DNA of 64,000 nucleotides from Phocoena phocoena (Eukaryota; Chordata; Mammalia; Artiodactyla; Phocoenidae), in assembly GCF_963924675.1 (NCBI RefSeq), contig NC_089222.1:135496281-135560280 (forward strand), written 5' to 3'. Under the pieces are notes generated by a model. The model searched no databases, had not been told where the DNA came from, and worked only from the letters and a program-made list of their open reading frames with translations. The position numbers and the translations under genes were made by a program. How positions within the stretch are numbered: the stretch's first letter is position 1; every line of letters starts with the position of its first letter. Below are positions 54,181-64,000 of this stretch, one piece after another.

Positions 54181-54734
54181 CTAGGGTACAGGACCTGTGC
54201 CAGGTGATTCTGTGTATAAAACACCACAGTGCAGCACATGAAGCACAAATATTGTTTTTGGTTGCAAAGCAGGGCATGTGACGTAGTTGAAAATACATAC
54301 TCATTTGTGTACACTCTTCACATAAAGAGTGTAGGCATAATTTAAAAGCCTGCATGTCAAATATGCCGGTGTGTTCTGCCTTTAAATCATTTTCTTTTCT
54401 CTCTGCCCATACAGCATCTTATTTATACCCTGTTCTGTCCATATCTTTCCCCCTCCCTTTGTTCTGTGGTCTCCTGTATGATAGAGCTATTGTTTGTGTG
54501 TGGGGCTGTGTGGACAAAAGGGAGCCTGTTTCTACATGGGAGGCAGCCCTGTGGTTAACCGTTGGAGGCTGCCGTTTACAAGGCCTGTAGCTGTGGCTGT
54601 TTTGCTCCGGAAGTGCCCATTTTCTGGGTAGGGTCTCTACCTGGGCCCCATCTCTCTGTGCTTTTTACTTCCTTTCGAGGGGCAGAAGCCGAGTAGCTGA
54701 TCCAGTGCCAGAGGCAGAGGGATGGGCAGGAAAG

Positions 54735-54935
54735 GGTATCAGCTTTGGGGTTAGACAGACCTACATTCAAATCCTTTCTCTTCCGCAACCGGCTCTGGCA
54801 TCCTGGCAAGTTTCTCTCCCCATTTCTGAAAAAGATGTTAATAAAACCCACCTCACTGGGTTTTTGGGAGGGCTGAGTGTGGCAATGCATCAATATGCCT
54901 GGTTCCCAGTGTTTACTAAGTGGCAGGTATTACAA
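54735..54935 (+). mobile_element. MIR SINE
   Basis: tttggggttagacagaccta, cattcaaatcctttctcttc, cccatttctgaaaaagatgt, cccacctcactgggtttttg, in MIR order. Confidence 0.75.
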
Positions 54936-56099
54936 GAATTGAGTGAATCATAGATGATTCCCAGTTGGAAGGGAGTTTAAGATGTCATCTGGTTCAGCCC
55001 AACAAGGAATTCTCATTCCCCTACTTCTTCCAGTGGATAATTGGGGCAGGATCCAGCTGGATTGTCAAAGTTGATGCTTGGTGATTGGGTTGGATTATAA
55101 GTTCTCAGACTCCTGGCTCAGTGATCTTTTCTCTGGGCCCATTATGATATCTATTTGCCTTCCTTAAAGTTATCTCTTGGCTTTGGGGGCCTTACCCTGG
55201 ACCGATGTTCCGCCTTATAGGACTGAACAAGGTTGGTTGGCAGGAACCCTTGTCTGACTGTGAGATTTTGGTGGTGGTCAAGACCTGGAATTTGATGGAG
55301 GTCTGATGAAGCTGAAGGATGTGCCCTGGGAACCTGGGAGGATGACTTTGCTGGGTCTGACAACTCCAGCAAGTTATGCTACCTCTGCTCTGAAGGTGTT
55401 AGAGCTGTGTCTAATGCCCCACAGAGGTTGAGATCTCAAACAGGAAATATGTGGGATGCCTTATCTGAAGGTGACTTTCTGATTCTAGCTTTTAAACCAC
55501 AACCACTGAAGATGGTTGGTTCCAGTAAGTCCTCCTCAGTTGGTACCCAAAATACTATTTTGTACATTTAAAGACTCCGCCTCTCACTCCCAAGAATCTG
55601 AACCATTCGCTCTTAGAGAAACCACTCCCTTTGAAGGAAACCCCGGGGGCCTTCCTGGTCTGGTGTTACCAGCCAAGGAAGGGCCAAGGAGACAGCCCTC
55701 AAATCTAGCCTGAGGCAGTCACATCCCATGGTCCGAGGGGTGTGCCGCTCCTTTTTAGGAGACTGGGAAGAGGAACAACGGATCAGTCTAGGTTGACTCC
55801 AGGTCAGAGTTGAGTGAGAAGACTGATGGGCAAAGTAAATTTGAAGGAGACAGGTAGGTCAGTGCATTCGGGAGACACTGGCTATGCGGAGGGCTGCACC
55901 AATGGCCAGGAAGAGGGAAGTGGGTGAGGAGGGGCTCTTGGGAGTCCTACCAGGGAGGGTCTCCCCTACTCCCATCGCCACCCAAGGGTGCTTTGGAGCC
56001 CCAAACCATGAAAAGGTCAGAAGGATTCCTCCAAAGGCAGGACACTCTGTGCAGTAGAGGTGACTTAGAGTCCAGGATCAGTGACAAAATATTCACATC

Positions 56100-56315
56100 T
56101 AGAACGCTGGTCAAGGAACATGAGCCAGACTTACTAGCTTTCAGTCCTGGCTTTGTCACTCGGCTGGGTCACTTCCGGCAAGACATATAACCTCTTGGAG
56201 CCTCATCAGGGAAAATGGGGATAATAATACATACCTTTGGGGATATTTTGAGACAAATGAGATAATCCATTTAAAGCACTTTGTACAGTGCCTGGCACAC
56301 AGAATCCTCTAGAAC
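56100..56315 (+). mobile_element. MIR SINE
   Basis: ttcagtcctggctttgtcac, ttccggcaagacatataacc, gggaaaatggggataataat, cactttgtacagtgcctggc. Confidence 0.8.
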
Positions 56316-58412
56316 TGTTAACTCTTTTTTGTGTGTGTTGTTATGGCCTAAACATCTCTCTGGAAAAGAAGCTGTTTACTCACACTTGTTCTTTTGCTAT
56401 GGGTTAGAGATGACAGTGGATTGTAAGAAGCCCCAGTTCTACCTCAAAATGTGAAAGCCTGTTCACTCAACCACAGGGAAGTGGTCTTCAGGAAACCCAC
56501 CACCATGCTCTGGGGTCGAGTCCAGCTCCCTGGGAAGAACTACTGTTTTCCCAGCCTGCCAACAATTTCCTAATTTTGGGTGGCCTGGGGCGTAGCACTG
56601 GGGCCTCATGGGCTGTTGAAAATTAGGACACAAGAAGTACAAGCTGTACCCAGGGATTAAACCTGTTCTTCCTTCACAGAGGTGTGACCTTGAAGGGGAT
56701 CTCACAAGGACGGTGGAGGCAGGGCAACAGGTGGGAGTGGCTGCCCTCACATCCACCTTCTTTGCACACCTGTCAGCAGGGCTTGGCAGCCTAAATCCCA
56801 GACTGGCTAGCAGAAACCTGGGGCCTGACAGGGGTGAATGGAGGCTCCACAAATAGCTGCCAACCTCATGGGACCAGAGGTGGGTCCTTAGAGCAGCCAG
56901 GCAGTTGGTCTCTATCCAGTTGGGCAGCAAGGATGTGGAATGTATTACACCTGGGTGTCTTAGCAAAGGAAATGCAGGGAGAGGTACTTCCTCCACTATG
57001 CTCCCCTGCCCCTTTGGTGTTAAGTGAAAGTATTTTCTCTCTCCCTCTCTACTCTCTCCTCTTTCCAACCAAACATCATCTTTAGACTGTAAAAACAGTG
57101 TCAGGAAGACTTTTCACACCTTGGTGGGGACATGAAAAGATGATGGGGCATGTTATGAACCACGTAACCTAGTGACACTTCTGTTGCAAAACCTCCTGAT
57201 GTTCTGGATGAACTGTCAGGTACAGCCTTTTAAGTGTAGATCTAAGGTCATAAGAAAGTAAAGGGGACAAATAAAGAGGGAATTGCAAGCTAGCGCATCA
57301 AGCATATGACTAAAGCAGTGATATCCCTGGGGGTGGGGGTAGGATGTACAGGCTGCTTTTGTTAATATAGGTACTTGGGTTTGAAGGTTCATCCACAACA
57401 TTTTGTGGTTTCCAGTTTGGAGATACTATGAACAGTGCTGCTTTGAACATTCTAGTACCTTAATTTTGGTGGCACATAAGACATTACTGTTGGACAAAAA
57501 TCTAAAAGAAAAATTATTGAATCTTAGATATTCATAAACTCGGATTTGAAGGACACTGTTATACAGTTTTTTCAAAGTGCTTGACCATTTAAAATTCCCA
57601 GTGAATGAGCATTCTAGTTGCTCCATATTCTCCCCAACAATTGATATTGTCTTTTTTCTTCTCTGCCTCATTTGAGCCCCTCTGGTTGGATTTGTGATTC
57701 CATGATGACTAATGAGAGTGAGCACTTTTTGATAAGTATTTTGTCAATTTGGCATATGCTTTTGTGAAATGTCTGTTCAAGTATTTTTTTCATTTTTCTG
57801 TTTTTTCTTACCTGATTTATAGTTCTTTATATACTTAAAATATAGATCTTTGTCAGGTACCTGTATTGCAAATATCTTTTCCTATTCTGTAAGTTGCATT
57901 TTCATTAACCTAGTGATGTTTTTTGATGAATAGATGTCCTTGATTTTAATAAAGTCCAATTATCAGATTTTCTTCATAGTACTTGCTTTATGTGACCTAT
58001 TTAAGAAATTACTGTTTTCTCCAAAATAATAAAGATATTTCTTATGTATTCTTTTGGAAGCTTTATTGTTTTATCTTTCACATTTATATCTACAATCCAT
58101 CTAGAATTCATTTTTTGTATATATAGATTTTTTTTGTATATGTAGAGGTTGATATTACTTTTTCACATCGAGTTATCCAATCGATCCCAACCATTTAATT
58201 AAAAAAAGAGTATTCTTTCCTCCATTGTACTGAATTGTCACCTTTGTAATAAGTCAAGTGACCATATATGTATTGGTCAGTTTCTGGATTCTCTATTCTG
58301 TTCCGCTAGTCTGTTTGTTTACCCTTGTGACAATATCATGTTTTATATCATTACCTAGCTTTATAATGAGTCTTGATAACAGGTGGAGAGAGTCCTTCAG
58401 CTTCTTCAAGCT

Positions 58413-58578
58413 TGTCTTGGTTCTTCTATTATTTACTTATTTATTTTTCTTTTCAGCTGCACCACACGGCATGTGGGATCTTAGTTCCCTGACCAGGGAT
58501 CAAACTTGCACCCCCTGCATTGGAAGCACAGAGTCGTAACCACTGGACCACCAGGGAAGTTCCTGTCTTGGTTCTTCT
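58413..58578 (-). mobile_element. Cetartiodactyl SINE in the old L1, 15-bp duplication
   Basis: Body 58428-58563. Perfect repeats tgtcttggttcttct at 58413-58427 and 58564-58578. Internal gcatgtgggatcttagttcc, ctgaccagggatcaaacttg, end ccaccagggaagttcc. Confidence 0.93.
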
Positions 58579-58662
58579 TGATCCTTTGCATTCATGTATA
58601 CAGTTTAGAATCCACTTGTCAATTTCCAGGCATACTCACTAAACCTGCTGGGATATTTTATT

Positions 58663-61600
58663 AAGATTACTTTGAACTAAATAACAAAGATATCACTGAA
58701 GAAGTCAAAGGAAATCAAAAAATACCTAGAAACAAATGACAATGAAAACACAATGACCCACACCCTATGGGATGCAGCAAAAGCAGTTCTAAGAGGGAAG
58801 TTTATAGCAAAACAATTCTACCTCAAAAAATAAGAAAAATCTCAAATAAACAACCTAACCTTACATCTAAAGCAACTAGAGAAAGAAGAACAAAAATCCC
58901 ATATTTAGCAGAAGGAAAGAAATCATAAAAATCAGATGAGAAAGAAATGAAAAAGAAATGAAGGAAACAATACCAAAGATGAATAAAACTAAAAGGTGGG
59001 TCTTTGAAAAGATAAACAAATTGATAAACCATTAGCCAGACTCATCAAGAAAAAAAGGGAGAAGACTCAAATCAATAGAATTAGAAGTGAAAAAGGAAAA
59101 GTAACAACAAGCACTGCAGAAATAAAAAGGATCATGAGAGATTACTACAAGCAACTATATGCCAATAAAATGGACAACCTGGAAGAAATGGACAAATTCT
59201 TAGAAAAGCACAACCTTCTGAGACTGAACCAGGAAGAAATAGAAAATATAAACAGACAAATCACAAGCACTGAAATTGAGACTGTGATTAACAATCTTCC
59301 AACAAACAAAAGCCCAGACCAGATGGCTTCACAGGTGAATCCTATCAAACATTTAGAGAAGAGCTAACACCTATCCTTCTCAAACTCTTCCAAAATATAG
59401 CAGAGGGAGGAACACTCCCAAACTCATTCTACGAGGCCACCATCATCCAGATACCAAAACCAGACAAAGACATCACAAAAAAAGAAAACTACAGGCCAAT
59501 ATCACTGATGAACATAGATGTAAAAATCCTCAACAAAATACTAGCAAACAGAATCCAGCAGCACATTAAAAGGATCATACACCATGATCAAGTGGGGTTT
59601 ACCCGAGGAGTGCAAGCGTTCTTCAATATACGCAAATCAATCAGTGTGATAAACCATATTAACAAATTGAAGGAGAAAAACCATATGATCATCGCAATAG
59701 ATGCAGAGAAATCTTTCGACAAAATTCAACACCCATTTATGATAAAAACCCTCCAGAAAGTAGGCATAGAGGGAACTTACCTCAACATAATAAAGGCTAT
59801 AAATGACAAACCCACAGGCAACATCATTCTCAATGGTGAAAAACTGAAACCATTTCCACTATGATCAGGAACAGGACATGGTTGCTCACTCTCACCACTA
59901 TTATTCAACATAGTTTTCAAAGTTTTAGGCAAAGCAATCAGAGACGAAAAAGAAATGAAAGGAATCCAAATCGGAAAAGAAGAAGTAAAACTGTCACTGT
60001 TTGCAGATGACATGATACTATACTTAGAGAATCTTGAAGATGCTACCAGAAACCTACTAGAGCTAATCAATGAATTTGGTAAAGTAGCAGGATATGAAAT
60101 TAATGCAAAGAAATCTCTTGCATTCCTATACACTAATGATGAAAAATCTGAAAGAGCAATTAAGGGACCGCTCCCATTTATCACTGCAACAAAAAGAATA
60201 AAATACCTAGGAATAAACCTACCTAAGGAGACAAAAGACCTGTATGCAGAAAACTATAAGACACTGATGAAAGAAATTAAAGATGATACAAACAGAGGGA
60301 GAGATATACCATGTTCTTGGATTAGAAGAATCAACATTGTGAAAATGACTATACTATGCAAAGCAATCTACAGATTCAGTGCAATCACTATCAAACTACC
60401 ACTGTCATTTTTCACAGAACTAGAACAAAAAATTTCACAATTTGTATGGAAACACAAAAGACCCTGAATAGCCAAAGCAATCTTGAGAAAGAAAAATGGA
60501 CCTGGAGGAATGAGGCTCCATGACTTCAGACTATAGTACAAGGCTACAGTAATCAAGAGAGTACAGTACTGGCACAAAAACAGAAATATAAATCAATGGA
60601 ACAGGATAGAAAGCCCAGAGATAAACCCACGCACATATGGTCACCTTATCTTTTATAAAGGAGGCAAGAATATACAGTGGAGAAAAACAGCCTCTTCAAT
60701 AATTGGTGCTGGGAAAACTGGTCAGGTACATGTAAAAGAATGAAATTAGAACACTCCCTATCACCATACACAAAAATAAACTCAAAATGGATTAAAGACC
60801 TAAAGATAAGGCCAGACACTATAAAACTCTAGAGGAAAACATAGGCAGAACACTCTATGACATAAATCACAGCAAGATCCTTTTTGACCCAGCTCCTGGA
60901 GAAATGGAAATAAAGACAAAAGTAAACAAATGGGACCTAATGAAACTTAAAAGCTTTTGCACAGCAAAGGAAACCATAAACAAAACAAAAAGACAACCCT
61001 CAGAATGGGAGAAAATATTTGCAAATGAAGCAACTGACAAAGGATTAATTTCCAAAATTTATAAGCAGCTCATGCAGCTCAATATCAAAAAACCAATCCA
61101 ATTCAAAGATCGGCAGAAGACCTAAATAGACATTTCTTCAAAGAAGATATACAGATTGCCAACAGACACATGAAAGAATGCTCAACATCATTAATCATTA
61201 GAGAAATGCAAATCAAAATACAATGAGATATCATCTCACACCGGTCAGAATGGCCATCATCAAAAAATCTCCAAACAATAAATGCTGGAGAGGGTGTAGA
61301 GAAAAGGGAACCCTCTTGCACTGTTGGTGGGAATGTAAATTGATACAGCCACTATGGAGAACAGTATGGAGGTTCCTTCAGAAACTAAAAATAGAACTAC
61401 CATACGACCCAGCAATCCCACTACTGGGCATATACCCTGAGAAGACCATAATTCAAAAAGAGACATGTACCACAATGTTCATTGCAGCTCTATTTACAAT
61501 AGCCAGCACATGGAAGCAACCTAAGTGTCCATCAAAAGGTGAATGGATAAAGAAGATGTGGCACATATGTACAATGGAATATTACTCAGCCATAAAAAGA

Positions 61601-62108
61601 AACGAAATTGAGTTATTTGTAGTGAGGTGGATAGACTTGGATTCTGTCATACAGAGTGAAGTAAGTCAGAAAGAGAAAAACAAATACCGTATGCTAACGC
61701 ATATATATGGAATCTAAAAAAAAAAAGGAAAGCCAAAAAATGGTCTGAAGAACCTAGAGGCAGGACAGGAATAAAGACACAGATGTAGGGAATGGATTTG
61801 AGGACATGTGGAGGGGAAAGGGTAAGCTGGGATGAAGTGAGAGAGTGGCATGGACATATATACACTACCAAATGTAAAATAGATAGCTAGTGGGAAGCAG
61901 CTGCATAGCACAGGGAGATCAGCTCGGTGCTTTGTGACCCCCTAGAGGGGTGGGATAGGGAGGGTAGGAGGGAGACGCAAGAGGGAGGGGATGTGGGGAC
62001 ATATGTATACATATAGCTGATTCAGTATGTTATACAGCAGAAACTAACACACCATTGTAAAACAATTGTACTCCAATAAAGATGTTAAAAATAAAAGATT
62101 ACCTTGAA
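58663..62108 (+). mobile_element. L1 element, 5'-truncated, 3.4 kb, 14-bp target duplication
   Basis: Body 58677-62094. Repeats aagattactttgaa (58663-58676) and aagattaccttgaa (62095-62108) differ at one base. It contains the ORF2 reverse transcriptase and C-terminal region and a 3' UTR with G-rich runs near 61945-62000, ending tccaataaagatgttaaaaa. ORF1 and the ORF2 endonuclease domain are missing through 5' truncation, so it cannot be autonomous. Confidence 0.94.
58680..61717 (+). pseudogene. L1 ORF2 remnant (reverse transcriptase and Cys-rich end)
   Basis: The frame is broken into pieces: about 59134-59367, 59508-59864, 59955-60467, 60904-61125 and 61223-61717. The RT active-site motif FADD is intact at 60000-60011 ([11 protein letters not shown]). 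Upstream, [15 protein letters not shown] at about 59695-59742 is the first catalytic-Asp region. The Cys-rich C-terminus is kept as C-x3-C-x7-H-x4-C from 61283. A stop at 59862-59864, a frameshift near 59310-59340 and others make it non-coding. L1 ORF2 copies its own RNA by target-primed reverse transcription; this copy lacks the endonuclease. Confidence 0.92.
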
Positions 62109-62459
62109 AACTCTAAATATATCAAATGGTAGAGTTTTTATATCTTTACAATTTTGAATCTTCCAATAGATGAACATGGTAAAGCTCTTGTACAACTTCC
62201 ATTACACGAATACCTAGGTATTTGATGTTTTATTGAAGCTACTGTAAATTCCTCATGTAGGTTCAAGGTTCAAATGTACACTACCCATTTGGTCTGGGAA
62301 TTTCCAAGTTGAGAAGTTAATATAAAACTGTTCCCAAGCAGTGATAATATCCCTGCAATGCCTGTCAGAAGGAAATAAAGAACCTCCTTGGAGGGATATG
62401 CCCTCAATCCAGGGAGCTCAAGATTGCTAAAGTAGAAGCATACTAAATATGAGTTCACA

Positions 62460-63720
62460 AACCAACATTCCAAAACATGTAATGAACCAAAGTCCAGCAT
62501 GACCTGGAGTCAGCAGATAAGCAAGTGCGAGATTAGGTCCCAGCAACTTAAGATAATAGAACTATCAAATAAACTATAAAATAAATGTATTTAAAATAAG
62601 TACTTAAAAGACAGTATTAAACATATAAAGAGAATTAGGCATTATTAAAAAGAATGAGGCAGAGCTGAAAGAGAATCTAATAATACTAATAAAAATGAAA
62701 ACTATATAGTCATTAAATTAAAAAGTCAATGGGCAAGTTAGGCAAAGCTGAAGGAGAATTAGGAAATCAGAAGGTAGAGCAGAGGATATTTCACAGAAAG
62801 CAGCTCAGAGAGATTAAAAATGGGAAATATGAATGAGAGGTTAAGAGACAGGAGGACAGGATGAGATTTTCAATACAGGTATAATGGGATTTTCAGAAAG
62901 TAAGAAGATAGATAATGGGGAAGAAGCAGTACTCAATGTGATAATGGCTCAACAATTTTTAGAATTGATTAAAGACTTGAATCCTAAAAACCAAGAAGCC
63001 CATTTAAGTCCTGAGCAGAATTTAAAAATATGTATCTGTAGTGTAGAGGGAAAGAAAAATCAAGAAAACTCAAACAATCCAACAGAAGGAGAAAAAGAGA
63101 AAAGAAAAGGTAGGGTAAGGAGAAAAGTACAAAATAAGGCAATAGTAATAAACCTAAATGTATGAGTAATCATAATAAGTATATATGTAGAATACATTAT
63201 TCAAGAGTAAAACAGTAAGGTTGAAAATAAAATAATGAGAAAATATACACCAACAGAATACTAACCAAAAGAGTTAGTGTAGCTATAATAATATGAGACA
63301 AAATAGTCTTTAAGTATGAAAGCACTATTGGGGAGAAAAATAGTCACTACATATGATGAAAGGAACAGTTCATTAAGATGTGTCCACCTGGATTGCACCT
63401 AACAAGATCACCTTAAAATATATCTAGAAAAAACTTATGTAATTACAGGGAAATATTGGCAAATTCACGATCATGGTGGGAGATTTTAACATATCTTCCA
63501 TAGTAATTGATAAGCCAGGAAGACAGACGGTAAGATTATAGGAGATTTGGACAACACAATGAATAAGCTTGAACAATAATCATACCTGTAATTCTATACT
63601 CAGCAGTAGAGCATATATGTGCTTTCTAAGCAAGTATGGAAGATTTATAGAAGTTGACTATATACTAGGCATTTACATTATGAGGCCATTTTATGTAATG
63701 TTTAAAAACTTGTAAAACTA
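62460..63720 (+). mobile_element. Ancient L1/HAL1-like sequence
   Basis: A-rich plus-strand sequence. gaattgattaaagacttgaa and aaccaagaagcccatttaag recall an old ORF1-downstream region. catggtgggagattttaaca and aagttgactatatactaggc recall the ORF2 endonuclease part. Highly decayed; family assignment tentative. The 93-codon ORF at 62884-63165 falls in it. Confidence 0.45.
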
Positions 63721-64000
63721 TACTATACAATATTTGTGAATATTACACATATTAAAAGTGTAAAGCACATGGAAGCCCCAAGTTCAGGCTGCTGTTTTTC
63801 TGGACACGAAAGGAGAAAAGGCGGATGAGAGAAGGACATATTAGGGTATAGCCAACAGTATCTGAAGTGCTTTTAAAAATAACTTAAAGAGAAGAAAAGA
63901 TCAGCTCCCTGTCCTGGTACAGATGGAGTGTACCCTCTAAGACTATCTCTCCCACTAATTATACCCAAAATGCAGGACAGAAGGAGTAGCTACGAGAGGA
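63721..64000. other. Window end, no feature recognised
   Basis: Unique-looking sequence with no open frame or repeat I can name. Confidence 0.5.

Larger units (their letters stand above)
52902..57300. other. Intergenic DNA
   Basis: No gene recognised. Holds a candidate regulatory patch (54053-54180), an MIR (54735-54935) and an MIR (56100-56315). The minus-strand ORF 57068-56463 (201 codons) is the longest in the window outside gene/repeat overlap but shows no domain. Confidence 0.65.
57370..62260 (-). mobile_element. Old minus-strand L1 (ORF2 3' part), interrupted twice
   Basis: Pieces 57370-58427, 58564-58676 and 62095-62260 read as one reversed L1 ORF2 3' region: attctccccaacaattgata, agttctttatatacttaaaa, tttcctattctgtaagttgc, tcttgatcctttgcattcat, then gaatcttccaatagatgaac. 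A SINE interrupts it at 58428 and a younger L1 at 58677. Many stops; no frame survives. Confidence 0.8.

Noticed and set aside
1..64000. A previously undescribed biological system
   Set aside because: Searched on both strands; all multi-exon coding signal belongs to ITSN1 and ATP5PO and nearly all other structure is repeat-derived. I cannot support a novel system here.

Overview
This is vertebrate nuclear DNA from a mammal, most likely a cetacean. It has split genes with GT-AG introns and interspersed repeats throughout. Many tRNA-derived SINEs carry the accepting-end signature read as ccaccagggaagccc on the + strand, typical of cetacean/cetartiodactyl CHR-type SINEs. There are also cetartiodactyl-type L1 3' ends and the usual older mammalian layer (MIR, L2, MER5, Tigger, old L1M). 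Species assignment is inference from the repeats. No operon, phage, plasmid, CRISPR array or bacterial-type system is present.

Two protein-coding genes can be reconstructed base by base, and they converge tail to tail. On the + strand, 1362-12189 holds the last seven coding exons of ITSN1 (intersectin-1, long neuronal isoform): the end of the DH/PH linker, the PH domain and the C2 domain, 330 residues and the stop. A long, mostly unique 3' UTR follows, probably running to about 22.0-22.7 kb, with AU-rich and Pumilio-type motifs and one young SINE. On the - strand, 36472 down to 27250 holds the complete ATP5PO gene (OSCP, peripheral stalk subunit of mitochondrial ATP synthase): seven coding exons, 642 nt, 213 residues, with a CpG-rich promoter at about 36.2-36.6 kb containing two ZNF143-type (SBS) elements.

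Layout: 1-1361 intron; 1362-12189 ITSN1 exons and introns; 12190-~22.7 kb ITSN1 3' UTR; ~22.7-27.2 kb short intergenic gap with repeats; 27.2-36.5 kb ATP5PO; 36.6-57.3 kb intergenic DNA with many SINE, L1, MIR and L2 copies; 57.3-63.7 kb a LINE-rich block in which a 3.4-kb plus-strand L1 has inserted, with a 14-bp target duplication, into an older minus-strand L1 that also hosts a SINE.

The two genes are not functionally linked: one is an endocytic/Cdc42-GEF scaffold, the other an ATP synthase subunit. The adjacency is the conserved mammalian ITSN1-ATP5PO neighbourhood. I found no convincing undescribed system. The most useful second-look items are nested insertions that date the repeats, candidate regulatory motifs, a 170-nt pure pyrimidine tract in an ITSN1 intron, and the Asp-poor Ca-binding loop of the ITSN1 C2 domain.
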